Assembly: GCA_013368375.1 (NCBI GenBank)
Contig: JAACJP010000042.1
Location: 333,670-397,669 of the forward strand
Direction of reading: 5' to 3'
Source of the DNA: Tricholomella constricta
Taxonomy: Eukaryota; Basidiomycota; Agaricomycetes; Agaricales; Lyophyllaceae
DNA: 64,000 nt
Shown here: piece by piece, positions 1 through 11,950 of the stretch
Position numbering within the stretch: the stretch's first letter is position 1
Layout of the letters: the number at the start of each line of letters is the position of its first letter
Made by a program: the position numbers and the translations under genes
Notes under the pieces: generated by a model
Told to the model about the DNA's origin: nothing
Seen by the model: only the letters and a program-made list of their open reading frames with translations
Database searches by the model: none

Positions 1-2997
1 CATTTTGCGGATTTTCGATGGACTCTTTTTCGGCGCCGCGATTATACTCCTCGGTTCGACATCTTCACGCCGAATTGTTACCAGTCATATACGTTTCTTA
101 CACCACGGAATTATTTCGTCGCAGACTCGCAGAACCTCTACAACTCAGAATCGATATCATGTATCTCCAGAGGCTATATGGCTTGCTGTTCAAGATTCTG
201 TTTCGCTATTTTGACACCGGCAGCCGTTGGTGAGTTCATTCGTCAAGCACCACGAATTGAGTTTAATTTAGTACGTCGAGGCCCTCGAGATCATTGAACA
301 TCTGACAATTGAATAGGGATCATCTTCAAGCTTCTTCTCGCAAAGCTATTCAGTTTATTTATGGTACGTCTCTCTCAAGATCACCGAACTCTTGTCACCT
401 GCACGATGATCGTGTTTCCTTTCTTCTCTTATCGACTGTTCAGGTCATTTATCGTACGCCTCCATCGAGATCACGGAAGCCTTATCACCTGAGTAGAGGA
501 TGTTTTCCGCCTCTTCTTTCGATTCTCGTCCTCGGATACGCTCTATCCTTTTTGTGGGTGGTGCAGAACGCGACACGAAATTTTAGGTACTGTATTTTGA
601 GATACCTCTGCCACCCGTTGTTGTGCCGCCATCCCCCACGTCAATATACACGGGATGCAATCTTCAGATCATCGAACTCTCGCCACCTGCACTTTGATCA
701 TGTTTCCCTTCTTCTCTTATCAAGAACTGCTCAGGTCATTCATCGTAAGCCTCCCTCGAGATCACGGAAGCCTTATCACCTGAGTAGAGGTTGTTTTCCG
801 CCTCTTCTTTCGCAAATTGCGTTTGCTTCTCGTCTCCCGGGTACGTTATCCTTTTTGGGTGGTGTAGAATATAGGTGCTGTATTTACCTCTGTCACCTCT
901 TTTTGTGCCGCTCATGATTACTGCCCCACATTGATATACACAGAAAGAAATATTCTTTTCGAAGATGCACACCAAGTGGCCAGGTCCTTCACCAACTTTC
1001 GGCATCTGCGCGCTTAAAGAGCCCGCTCGCCCGTTCTCAAAAAATGAATTGGCGCCTCGAGTGCCATCAAACGGCACCATCTCCGTCCTTCCTCTCTCTG
1101 AGCATCAGTCTTGTGCTTTCGAGTTGTCTGAATTGAATGACATTGTTCGAGCCTTCATGCTTGCCACGTATTCAGCATCTTGCGCCCACGTTTGGACGAA
1201 TCAAGCATTGCCAGGCAAGTCTGAACAACTAACCTTATTTGACCGGAATGATTATTGTCAAGGAAAATTTAAAAACAAAAAAAACATATTTCATGATCCT
1301 CATGCGAAGGTTCTATTGCCGTCATTTAAAAGCAACTGTCCATACAACTTTGTATCTCTGGAGACAAGGATACCCGAAATCCAATCGGATTTTAACTCGG
1401 AAGTGCGGAAAATCTATGCACACTTGACCATTCCATCCTTCTGGTCAGCTACAGGTAATCTGCAATCAGGCCGGATTCCACATCCGACGGGATCAATAAC
1501 CGTTTCGCTGGCACGGAGTTAGAAGCGAGGAAAGAGGCTTGATAGGTGAAGCGCATTAGCGCTTGCTTGTTTTATGGCGCCCAGCCTGACTTTGTACTGT
1601 GGAATTACCCCAATACTCGACCTACCGCTTCGTGTTAAAGAACAATTAGTGACCTCTTTTTTCTCTGCCTGATGTACACTGTGCTATGTAGCATACTTCG
1701 ACTGTTTCTCCACAGTTTTTCCTCTGACCGAACACCCCGACTTTCGGATCGGCGTACAATCTATCAGGTCTGATCTGCCGCATGAGTTTTTCCCTGCATC
1801 GCGACTTCTCCCGCGAAGCCATCACGAATGTCACCACTGCTTGTGCATCGGATATCCGTGGTTTTTTGGGATGATGAGATTACCACCGAGACAGGCTTTC
1901 CAATGCCAAGCTTTTCGGAGTAACACCATCATAGTAATTGCGCGATGCTTGGGGGTTTCCAGCGCTGAGCGTACGTCCACCCACATACTTGCCCACTTTT
2001 CTTTCCACCGCTCTCTTCATGAAATCAGAACGCCTGATGTCCTAGTTTTCGACCCGCAAATTAACAGAGAGAGCAAATTTTCGAAGCCAACCTGTGCGTG
2101 CGGAATGACAATCCCAGTACTCGCTCGTTCCGCCTACTGGTGACCGGTGTCGTGCAATGCCTTGGACGAGTGTGGCACACTCGGAATGATCTATTACTGC
2201 ACCGCTATGCAGAACTTGGCAACTCTATTCCTACCGGCGATCAACCCCACACTCGTCATCCACCATCGTTGTAGTCAATCTGGAGGCGTTCGCGAGATCG
2301 GGGAGGAAACTGGCGGAATCCTATTTCGACATTCCTGGGCATTCCTTGGTATGGCTGGTGGCCATGCCCAGGATTATACCAAGCCTTGTGGCTGTCCTTT
2401 GGATGTGGAGGCTAGCCAAGGAAACTCGATCGTAAGCCCTCGATGCTGCCCACCCTTCCAGACATCTGCCCTGATCGCGGTTCTGCACGCAGTGTCACGG
2501 TCGTGCCAGAGTGAGGGGAATTCGTTTCAGTCGAGAGTCTATTCATCAGGAACAGAATTCAAGTTCGGGGCATATGCATCGAATCGTTCCGCCAGCAATC
2601 AGGATGTAGGCTGATGACATTAAGGTCTTCAACGACCCAAATCAGTCAAAGGGTCTGTCGTCAGAGCTTTAAGCTTATTTTTGTAGGCGATGCTCAAGGT
2701 GTACGGCAAGAATTCCAGACTGAGAATCACTTTTCGCAGTCGGGACCTCCGGCTCTACACCTTAGCCCGATAGCACGTTTTGATCACATAGAGCCAGCGT
2801 CCCCAATTATCGCAACAAGAGGACGACGTGAGACACCCAAAGAATCTTGAATATGGTATGTATAATATCCATTTAGCGCTGTCAATGGAGAGGCGCGGGC
2901 GCGCCAGCGTTCGTGAGGAAGGAAGATTCGACATGTGACCTACGGAGACATGATGTCATGTGTCCCACACGACGTCTTGTCAACCAGAGCCTTGACA
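1..2997. other. No supported gene; degenerate DNA
   Basis: No convincing gene was found in this stretch. Several open frames exist, for example 965-1522 and 2147-2614 on the plus strand. They show no recognisable domain, no consistent exon structure and no codon pattern that sets them apart from their surroundings. The one clear structure is the imperfect duplication at 381-915, listed separately. Confidence 0.5.
381..915. repeat. Imperfect tandem duplication, about 290-base period
   Basis: Two related blocks, about 381-631 and 670-915, share the same order of motifs. Both have a segment about CACCTGCAC, then CTTCTCTTATC, then a nearly identical stretch around ATCACGGAAGCCTTATCACC, and both end near TTGTGCCGC. 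The copies differ by many substitutions and small indels, so the duplication is old. Its function is unknown and no coding interpretation is supported. Confidence 0.7.
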
Positions 2998-3594
2998 ATG
3001 ACCACCACAAGCCCGAGCGAGCCTTTGTCGTCCTGGGTCCGATCCCATCTGGAAGCCATCTATGAATATCCACCCAGTTCACCAGAGAGAGGCTTGGAGA
3101 CTTCGTTTGACGCGATGTTTTCCCTCCAAAGTCAGATCCTCGTGAATCATGTTCCCGTCGCGCCAGAAGCCTTCAGAAATGATGTCAAGAATCGATCTTT
3201 CGCAGCGTCAAAAGCTTCCATAGACTGGAGAGAAATCATCGAGGTTCCCAAGGCAGACTCCGGAGAAAGCGAGGTAGGTCTCCAGACACATGTGTCCAAA
3301 TTGCGTTTTTTAATGCAGATAAAAAGGCAGGAATTGTTGCCGGTTGTTTTGTTGTGACTCGATCCCTGAAATTCAGGATTCGTGCAGGACCTGCACAGTC
3401 GCATTCGACGATGGTTTTCAGCGCAAAGTGTGTATGTTTTGATTCTAGGTGTACACACGTTGATAGCGCAATCCAGGATCGAGCGTGACACAAGTACCCA
3501 GGAGGGCGAGCCGCGGCGTGTCGTGCAGCTCTTCCTGACGATAACTGACAGGGCTGCGCCAATCCATCTGCAGGGACTGGGTCATAATGCGTAG
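2998..3594 (+). CDS. Small conserved-looking protein, possibly SnoaL/NTF2-like (3 exons)
   Basis: The proposed exons are 2998-3273, 3327-3427 and 3477-3594, giving about 164 residues. Intron 1 has a GTAGGT donor and an AAG acceptor; intron 2 has GTGTGT and CAG, and the phases fit. The N-terminal part starts MTTTSPSEPLSSW and contains a helix-rich segment. Exon 2 encodes AGIVAGCFVVTRSLKFRIRA, and exon 3 encodes PRRVVQLFLTITDRAAPIH, which resemble the alternating beta strands of small NTF2-like (SnoaL) fungal proteins. That family assignment is from memory of the pattern and is tentative. An upstream in-frame ATG exists at 2944, but 2998 gives a start like those of similar small proteins. There is no signal peptide, and the role is unknown. 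Confidence 0.55.
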
Positions 3595-6500
3595 CCTGAG
3601 AGTTAGAGCGTCCGCGTCATGGGCAAGCCTCCTGGCATATCGTTTCTGACATCACCTCTTGGTCAGATCAGTCTGGATATGTTGTATATGTGCCGTACCA
3701 GGTATGAACGTAGTCTCAGAGGAATTCAGGTTCGAAATCTAGGCTCGCAAAAGTTGACTGACACTTTTGCGCCTTGGACGTCGGCTAATTCCGAGAGCCC
3801 CAAACATAAACAAACACCTTTCTCCACAAACGGCCGTGATCTAGCCTTGGCTCTTCAATGCCTCGTTTGCAACGGAACCTCACATCGATTTCTCGAAGTA
3901 CCAGGGCTCTGTAAATCCCGCGTCGTCAAGATCTTTTGGACTTCGCAGGTTCTGTGGCTGAAGCCGGGTTCAACACCTCCAGCACTCCCTCTGGATCCTC
4001 CGATGGACGGTTGAACAGCACATGCTAATTTTCCCAACAAAGCTGTCTATAGACAACCTCTATCTTTGTCTCAGTCTATCCACTGAGAGGTCTTTCTGAA
4101 TGTCGATCATGGGCCGCAAGGAAAACCCATCCACACACTTCAAGCTTTATCACTCAGAGAAGCCGTACCGGCTTCTGTCGTTCAATCCTCCGTGTCAAAT
4201 TCCGACACGCTTTTTGTTCTGGTGGCATTTCTTTGATCCGAACTGACGGAGTATGCGCCGGCTTCTTCTAGTGGGGGCCTCGGCGGTACCTTCACACGAA
4301 CCGTCATAGTTCCGCTCTGGCGCATTTGTGCACACCACTGAGGGCTCAGTCAGTGGACCGGATGTCAATGTTTCGCGTATGATAAGATGACATAAAGTTG
4401 CTCTATCTTTGTTTCCTCTACCTTCGATGACGTTCTTCGGAATATTCATTGCTCATCTAACGCTATTCAACTTTGTCGTCCAAAGCAACTACGTCTATCA
4501 AGCGACCTCGGCCATCTTACTTTGCCAATAACTCATAACTCGACGTATACCAAGTTATCCCCGTGCTGCGTACTTCGTGCACCGATAAATCCACATCCAG
4601 CTCGGCCTTCTTCCTTTGACGACACTGATGCCCTGACAGATGATAGCTGGGTGAGAATATGGATACTTCGACTTCATCATCAGCTGACAGGCCACATAGG
4701 CCATCTAGGCTCAAGGTCCTGCAACCAGAAATCATCCGGCCGTTATCATGCTTCATGGAGTGCTGGTTGATTCCCATTGTAATCTCCCATGATCACTTGA
4801 GCACATTTATGAAAGCGAATTGATACGGCGCGCACAACAATGACGGGGTATATTATTGTCTGTTGAGTATGTGGTGACCTTTATGACAACGAACTACCTT
4901 CGTTACTGATAGGCTGGCAATAGCGACCGTCCGTCCGTTGCTTCGTAGCTTTGGACTTTCTGGGAGCTGTGTAATGCCTTCGTGCGTGATACGCGATACT
5001 GAACTCCCTACGAGCACACATAACGTTCGTGAAATCTTTTTATTATGTGCGCAATTGCTCTGCCTAATTCATGGGTCTGGAAGCCATCCAGGCACCGTCT
5101 CTATGATTAATATTGCGAAGGCGTTGTATTCTGACTTGCAGGGCCTTCAATTCTGAACTCCAATGCGGATAATCTGCCACACTCTATGTCGTGGATGCTT
5201 CGCGACCAACGCCTCGTCCACCTTATATGGCATCTCGCCCTGTGAATGAAGCCATGTCCCTGTCATCCTCAGATGCTTGAATACGAAGCTCACAAACAAT
5301 ATGGCCTCGTGCTCCACATTAGGTCCCTCGTCGTTTGACAGCCGGTTTGTGGTTTCCGATCAGGTAGGCCCCGGTCCCATCCCACCCATATTCGCTGAAT
5401 TGCATTGTCTTTCCCATCATTTGCCAACGGTTCTCTCTACATTTATGGTCGCGTCATCGTATCTGGGTCAAGTGAATGCGAATCATGTCGGGGCACGATT
5501 TTATCCATACTAGGGTTCCTATCGATTTAAGTACAACCATCCAGCCCCCCGCTTCCTAGTGGCTGGATGGCTCAAGTACACGACTGGCGCTGTCGGTAGT
5601 CAGGTCAGTTCCCACCTTTGTTTACTTCTTGTTCTGCTCAAACTTTAGAACGCGCTCTGTAACCATGATGTTTGGCATGTTCGTCGAGTTTGTCTTCCTG
5701 TCAGTCTTTTGACGGGCTTCGGCGTAGCGTGTGGCCTCCACCAAAAAAAATCATTTCGTGTCACAGCCCGTCTAGGTCACTGGACAGCTGAAGCTGATGC
5801 GGTCGTGCCCAGATGATCAATTACCTGCGTTATGTGGAAAAGATTACATGAAATGCCCTGCCCCTCGCTCTTCCTCTGGACCAATGAACATTATACTTGT
5901 TAAAACCCTGCCTAGGAACACAGCGTATGCCAGGGAGATTCCGTTACTGCCACTTTTACCTCGCCCATGACTGACCGACTGGTCCTAATCAGCCTCCCGA
6001 TGATTGGTTCCGGTCGAACCTCGGATGCTGACATTGTCAGTAAGGGAAGGTAAACATGATCAACGGTCTGTCAATTCCCTTTATCAAGAATTGTCCAAAT
6101 GATTTACTCCAGTGCAGAACATAGGTTACGGGCACCATTTCTCCAGCGAAGTGCTGATATGCCGGGCATCGTGAGGATACCGTATGCCCGACTTTACTCC
6201 TCCAGGATATAACTTTACCTTGGTTAACCCAAAGAAGACGATGAATGTGAGAGAATGGACCAATTATGGTGTGCGTGCCCTGCTCTCCTCGTCATATATA
6301 ATAAACTGAACCAATGTCTTGCTCGCCGACTTGTTTATCCTTTTCCTCAATGGTCGAACAGTTACCAAGTTGCGGAGCGAGAGATACTCTAAAATAATCA
6401 TAGATTTGGAACGTCCGATGTCACCCGGCCAGTGTCTCCATGCTCCGTGAGGCTCTGTCACTTGGCCTTGTGTAGCAATGCACATGTTAGGAGGTAAGGA

Positions 6501-6940
6501 TACCCCATATGGACATGCGACGGCTACTGATGTAGGCCAAACGCAGTCAACATGACATTTTGCACAGATATGTAGCCTGGGTGTCACATTTCATCATGAG
6601 ACGATGATGCTCGCCATCTGTCGCCAGTTCAACAACGAACTCTATCTGCCAACGGTCCCCGTGCGCACTCAGTCCCGTTATCTGCCATCAGCGAACATTT
6701 GTCAGCACTTCTGCAGGTAGACTTCGGTGGTTCCCTTTTACATTTGCGATGTTACTTGTATCGCCCTCTCAAGCCTAAGGTCTACCTGAAGTTCACTGGT
6801 GGTGCATGATTCGTTGCGTGAACCATTGTATCGCGCGCTGCAATATCGTACCTCTCAGAATCGAGGATAACAACGTAGCCATTCATTTCATGACATCTTG
6901 ACAGTTACGACCTGATTCACTTCTTAAAGCGCCTAAACGC
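3595..6940. other. Long region without a supported gene
   Basis: Open frames here are short and overlap on both strands. None continues through plausible splice sites into a recognisable protein. I see no tRNA or rRNA gene and no terminal repeat pair. The last part is presumably the upstream region of the laccase gene. Confidence 0.4.
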
Positions 6941-6998
6941 CCTCTATATAGCGTCCTTCCTCGATATCGCTCCGGTCATTCCGCCTTGCTCTTGACCC
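6941..6998 (+). promoter_or_regulatory. Core promoter and leader of the laccase gene
   Basis: A CTATATAG TATA-like box (about 6944-6951) lies some 50 bases upstream of the laccase ATG at 6999. A pyrimidine-rich stretch follows, as in many fungal leaders. This is a sequence-based inference; no transcription start is known. Confidence 0.5.
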
Positions 6999-9281
6999 AT
7001 GGTTTTGGTTACTCTTCTTATTTGTCTATTCACGCCGCTCCTGGCTGCTGCGGCGTCCATCAGTATCACACCTCCTTACCAGCCAAATTTGCCGCCAAAA
7101 CTATTGAAGGTCTCCAACGGAGTCGTTGCACCAGATGGCTTCAATCGCTCGTGCGTCACAGATCACATATAACATGCGTAGAAATTCATTTTTGATTCAG
7201 AGCTGTGCTGGTAAACGGTCAATTCCCAAGTCCGTTATTAAGTGGCAAAAAGGTGTGCTATCACAACTGCATCTCAATCACTTTCCATATAACTTCATGA
7301 AGGGCTCGACATTTCGTTTCAATGTGGAGAATGCTCTGACGGATCCCACGATGCAGAGGGGAACAAGTATTGTGCGTCTCGTAACTCTCATCATGAAGAT
7401 TTTTTTCGTCGTTTACGTCATCTCCTTCAGCATTGGCATGGATTGTTCCAAAAGGGAACAAACTATGCGGACGGTCCCGTTGGTGTCAGCCAGTGCCCTA
7501 TTGCGCCTCAGAATGCTTTTGTATACGAATTTGCTGTCAACAACCAGGCTGGAACATACTGGTATCACTCTCATTTCGGTATGTAACTCTCCATCAGCTA
7601 CCGCCCCTCATTTCGTTAAGTGTACTCCCACAGCAACACAATACTGCGACGGCCTCAGAGGACCTTTGGTCGTGTACGACGATAACGATCCCTACAGATG
7701 GCTCTACGACGGTCAGTACATGGCTTCTAGTCGCGGACCTGTCTTTGATCTCTTATCAATCTATTAGTTGATAACGAAAATACTGTTATCACGGTTGGAG
7801 AGTGGTACGTCAACCACGATGTCCTTTACTATTCCTGAGTTTGAACGATGCTAATAATTCAAGGTCAGGTATCATACCCCGACTCCTTCAATTGTGACAA
7901 TCCCGTCAGCTCACTCGACACTGATTAACGGAAAAGGCCGCTCGTCTGGTGGACCAGCAGTGCCACTTTCTGTGATCAACGTTCAGAGGTTCAAGCGCTA
8001 TCGCATTCGCCTTGTCTCAATCGCATGCGACTCCAATTATATTTTCTCTATCGACGGCCACCCGTTCCTTGTTTTGGAGGCTGATGGCCAGAATATCGTG
8101 CCATATTATGCGGACAAGATTCAAATATTTGCTGGTATGCACTTTGTTCCCGGAAGAAGCGTGTATATGAATCTCTGAATATGTTTTGACAGGACAACGC
8201 TATTCCTTCGTCTTGTTCGCGAATCAGAAGGTAGATAACTACTGGATCCGCGCATTACCGAACAATGGGAAGGGTGACTTACCGTTAAACTTCAACGGTG
8301 GCATCAACTCCGCGATTCTTCGATACAAAGGTGCTAAAGAGGTTGAGCCGAAAACTTCTGAAAAGGTAAAAGCGAAGATTCTCGAGGAATCCGAGTTGCG
8401 GCCTCTCCTTCTAGACGCACGAGCCCCGGGCGCCGCTCGCCCTGGCGGAGCCGACGTGAACATCAATCTCGATATTGGCGTTGACTTCCAGACATTGCGA
8501 TTCTTGATAAACGGCGCATCGTATTCACCTCCCAGTGTCCCCGTCCTCCTTCAAATTCTCTCTGGGGCCAAGACTGCACAGGAACTCATGCCTTCCGGAT
8601 CTATATTTACCCTGCCGAGACATAAAGTCATCGAGATCACTATCCCAGGAGGCTCTCCAGGAGGGCCAGTAAGTCCTTCTTTCTAGTATCCTTCATCCTA
8701 AGTCTCATCGACTTACCTTGTATTAAGCACCCTTTCCACCTACACGGTGTGAGTTTTGAACTCGACTGACATGACTTTCACTTAACGACAGTCATCCAGC
8801 ATGCCTTCTCTGTGGTTAAAAGCGCAGGCGCGAATGCGAAGGCGAATTACAGGAACCCCGTGAGGCGAGATGTTGTAAGCATTGGTGAGGCCGGAAGCAA
8901 CGTTACCCTACGATTCGTAACCGACAACCCTGGTCCTTGGTTCCTTCACTGGTAAGCCCTCTTGCGTGTTTCTACGATCCACTGTTAATAAAAAATCACA
9001 GTCACATTGACTGGCATCTTGACGCGTACGCCGCTGATTTTGCTTACTGTCGCAGCCGGGTGCTCACCCTGGATTTACAGCGGCCTTGCTGTTGTTTTTG
9101 CAGAAGATCCTGGACATACCAGTGTAACCGTTCAACCTCCTGGTCAGCGCATTTCATTCCCTCGACGTCGTTCCCATGCTCACGTCGCCTCCTTGCAGAT
9201 GACTGGAGAGCACTTTGCCCTACGTTCGATGCCTTGCCACCTTCCGCAACAGCTATCAGTCAAGTTCCTGAAGTGAAATAA
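6999..9281 (+). CDS. Laccase (multicopper oxidase), 13 exons
   Basis: A complete secreted blue copper oxidase that oxidises phenols while reducing oxygen to water. The exons are 6999-7150, 7201-7252, 7303-7371, 7431-7578, 7634-7711, 7768-7804, 7869-8134, 8193-8668, 8728-8748, 8800-8951, 9002-9025, 9081-9142 and 9199-9281. All introns have GT-AG ends and the phases join into 539 residues. A signal peptide of about 19 residues ([16 protein letters not shown]) precedes the mature start. All four copper signatures are present: [38 protein letters not shown] and GPWFLHCHIDWHL, giving ten His and one Cys. The residue at the axial T1 position is Leu, usual for medium- to high-potential fungal laccases. 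The C-terminus ([18 protein letters not shown]) is typical. No lesion was found. Confidence 0.96.
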
Positions 9282-10225
9282 TGGACGATTCTTTCTATGC
9301 CTGCCTTGTCCATTCATCTATTCCTCCGTGTTGGTTCAGGGTCCGGGACTTTCACCCCAGTCAATTTCGGTTCCTTCACGCCAGTTACCACCTGCTGGTC
9401 GCAAGTAACGTCCATTCCTTAGTACGTACACAGAGCAATAAGGTAGCATATTTACCGTTAATGTAAGCAACCATGATACTTCCTCGGTGTGCAATCTTCC
9501 AGTCCCGGATCCTGGCTTGTGCCATTCGCACAAGGGCAGCTCGAAAAACCTGGTGCTGGAACTCGGTGATATCACTGAATACCAGTCGCTGAAAATGACT
9601 ATCTCGAAGGTGACGCCGAAGGTTAGACCCACCATCTTCGCTGAGCAGTCGAAGCTGAAGCACGAGGTATCATATCGGGTGGCAATCGTTCGAGAATTGT
9701 ACTCAGTGAAAGAACACTCAGTACTCTTGAAATTAGCATCTTACCATGAGGTTGGCGTAAACCGGTGACGAATGAGTCTCACCGTGTAAGTGGCAAAATA
9801 AACTCTGGTTGGGTGGACATCTCAATCTCCTGGGACCGTAGGAATTGAAAGTCGGCTAGATTAACATCCTTGAAATCAAGGATAATTACCGTTTTGTTTC
9901 GGCCAGACACAGCCGGATACCGCGCGCGCCAACGAATGTCTCACTTGTGTGTTTCCTTGCCATCTGGTTAGCGTCTCTCGCTGGAGAACTCCTTCGGTAC
10001 GAATGTTCTCAACTATTCGGGAAAATTACTTTTCCTTTCACTGGCATTCTATGGATGCTTGGCAGGACCCGGATGCCTTCGACTGGTGCCTGGATCCGCC
10101 TAGAGAATGACGAATGGTGCAGGAAAATCTTCGCCAGCATCCAGCTGACATGGCGCTTCTTCACAGTCTTACGCGGCGTGCTACGCCGGTATTCGGCTAG
10201 ACGGGATGTCATCTTTTGTTTACTA
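9282..10225. other. Downstream of laccase; no supported gene
   Basis: Open frames occur on both strands (for example 9487-9768 plus and 9385-9663 minus), but neither is recognisable and they conflict with each other. The first part presumably carries the laccase polyadenylation signals. Nothing repeats elsewhere in the window. Confidence 0.35.
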
Positions 10226-10253
10226 CTAGCTGAGTACCCGTGCTTCGCACGGG
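10226..10253 (-). mobile_element. Helitron-like 3' terminus (candidate)
   Basis: Read on the minus strand, a hairpin with 7-bp arms (10247-10253 paired with 10237-10243, GC-rich, three-base loop) is followed seven bases later by CTAG (10229-10226) and then by T. Helitron 3' ends have this layout: a short GC hairpin, CTRR, and insertion before a T. I cannot locate the matching TC start or any Rep/helicase coding sequence, so this may be a short non-autonomous copy, a fragment or a coincidence. Confidence 0.4.
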
Positions 10254-10755
10254 CCTTCTAATGTCTCCACCCTTGTTCGAAACTGCAACGAAATTGTGAT
10301 GAATTACAACTACTTCATCATCAGAACATGAAATTCGAAAGAGAACAGTAAGCAAGAATACTAAATGAGAAGATAGGTCAAATTGCCTTGGATGAGGAGT
10401 TTGACGCAGGTTGAGTACGGCTCGGACGTTCAGCTGAAGTATCTAAAGCACTGCCCTCGGTGCGACCACATTTACCAAGAGAAGATTGGGAAGATGGAAA
10501 GCCAGAGAAGCTGAATTTGAGTGGTGTCGAAGGTAGTGTGGCCTGGCCCTTTCCTCACAAAGGGGAATCTGTGTCTAGGGAATATCAGTGAGACATCAGG
10601 GTAGGTGAGAGTGAGAGCATGATAAACTCACCTGAAATTTCAATCGTTTCCACCGAGGGGAGGGAGCTCGTCCGAGAAGTGTAACATCTTCAACTCGGAC
10701 CTCCAAGGAAACACCCTTGTATTGACCTTCACTCAGAGTTTCCAAGCCCGAAAGC

Positions 10756-10807
10756 TGTTGGGAGTCATTCCACTAAGCCGCGCGGCTTAGTGGAATGACT
10801 CCCAACA
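10756..10807. repeat. Perfect 52-bp palindrome, left end of the foldback element
   Basis: Two 26-base arms meet without a spacer between 10781 and 10782. It is identical to the copy at 11004-11055. Confidence 0.95.
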
Positions 10808-11003
10808 TAAAGTAAACCCGACGACCCATCAAGGCGTTGGTAGTTCGACCCCCCTTAGTGGCAATATCCTGGCATAAGCCTTTGAGCCCAATTTCGGTCC
10901 ACTACTTAAATATGGAGTAACATCACCCTGACGCGGTTACCGGCCAGCCGATTGTTGGACCACAGGGGGGTAGACACCGACCAGATGGGTCGGATTTACT
11001 TTA

Positions 11004-11055
11004 TGTTGGGAGTCATTCCACTAAGCCGCGCGGCTTAGTGGAATGACTCCCAACA
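11004..11055. repeat. Perfect 52-bp palindrome, right end of the foldback element
   Basis: Same sequence as 10756-10807. Because each end is itself a palindrome, the two ends are at once direct and inverted repeats. Confidence 0.95.
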
Positions 11056-11745
11056 AAAGCGCCCCCTCAACAGTAATGTAGCTGCCCTGCCTGATGAAAG
11101 AGCTGTGTTTCTTGGCATCCTTTAAGAAATTCCAGCGGGGAAGCGCGACGTCGATGGTGCATATTACCCCAGTGGCTGCTTTGGCTTGAAGGGGGTTCAT
11201 GTACTGCTCGACGAACCTCTTGAAGGAAATTTGGTCCGCTGAAGCTTGCACGCGATCGGCTGCACCACATGCAAACACATATGCCGGAACGCAAGGCTTA
11301 ACCGTGTCGGTGTTGTCATCAGACTCTATAATAACACGTCCGAGGGGAATGAGCTAAGGGGAAGCCAATGTCTTGTCAATTTTCATAACAGCCAGTAGAA
11401 AAGGGCGGAGACTCACACTCTTGAAATCTCCAATTAGTTAATAGTCCGAGAGCTGAGGGCCATCAGAGACGATCTTCAAGTCTTTTGCCTCCGAGGGAAA
11501 AGATTGCGGCATCGAGGCAACTCACAAAGGTTCAAACAAAGATGAGAGGGTCAGTTGTGCACAGGAAGACAGAGGTGCAGTACTTGCCTGTGCCGTAACG
11601 AAGTAGGTGTAGGGGGCCTCCAGAGGCTCACCTGAGTTGAAGAAATGAAAAGCTCCGGGAGCATCTTCAGATCCAGGGACAGGAACATAGAGATGACTGT
11701 CAAACATGTGGTTGTAGACAGTCTTGCTGCTAAGTGTGCGACCGT

Positions 11746-11938
11746 TGGAGATGGCCAAGCTGACCCTTGTTCAGGCTTGGTTGAGAATGCAGACGGCGGA
11801 AACGAGATGATTATTGTGTATCGAAATGTCCAAAAGAGTACTGCTATGACTAAGCAGCCCAAGCTGCTGCCAAACAACACCAAACAACGTCGTCCTCTCA
11901 CATTCCAATGGCCCAGAGTGCCGCATAGCGACACTCCA
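11746..11938 (-). repeat. 3' LTR of element A
   Basis: 193 bp, TGGAG...CTCCA on both strands. It is the left copy on the plus strand and pairs with 17667-17859, with one mismatch seen. Confidence 0.93.
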
Positions 11939-11950
11939 TGTGCCCCCCCT

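Larger units (their letters stand above)
10756..11055. mobile_element. 300-bp foldback element with identical 52-bp palindromic ends
   Basis: The element begins and ends with the same perfect 52-bp palindrome (10756-10807 and 11004-11055, TGTTGGGAGTC...GACTCCCAACA). Next to each palindrome lies a further inverted stretch (TAAAGTAAAYCCGAC...CCATC), and closer in a complementary C-run/G-run pair, so the whole unit can fold back on itself. It is flanked by a 5-base duplication AAAGC (10751-10755 and 11056-11060). It carries no ORF. The TG...CA ends with a 5-base duplication would fit a miniature LTR element, while the terminal inversion fits a MITE. It interrupts an exon of the host gene, and removing it together with one AAAGC restores the frame. 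Confidence 0.85.

Noticed and set aside
309..917. A 202-codon plus-strand ORF over the duplicated block
   Set aside because: It simply reads through both repeat copies, has low-complexity content and no recognisable domain.
965..1522. A 185-codon plus-strand ORF
   Set aside because: No domain, no plausible splicing partner, and an A-rich interior. I could not tell it from chance.
9385..9768. A gene downstream of laccase
   Set aside because: Both strands have similar-length open frames with no recognisable product and no splice support.
10756..11055. Firm assignment of the foldback element to SMART-type LTR elements or to a MITE superfamily
   Set aside because: TG..CA ends and the 5-base duplication fit one, terminal inversion the other. 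No primer site or transposase settles it.
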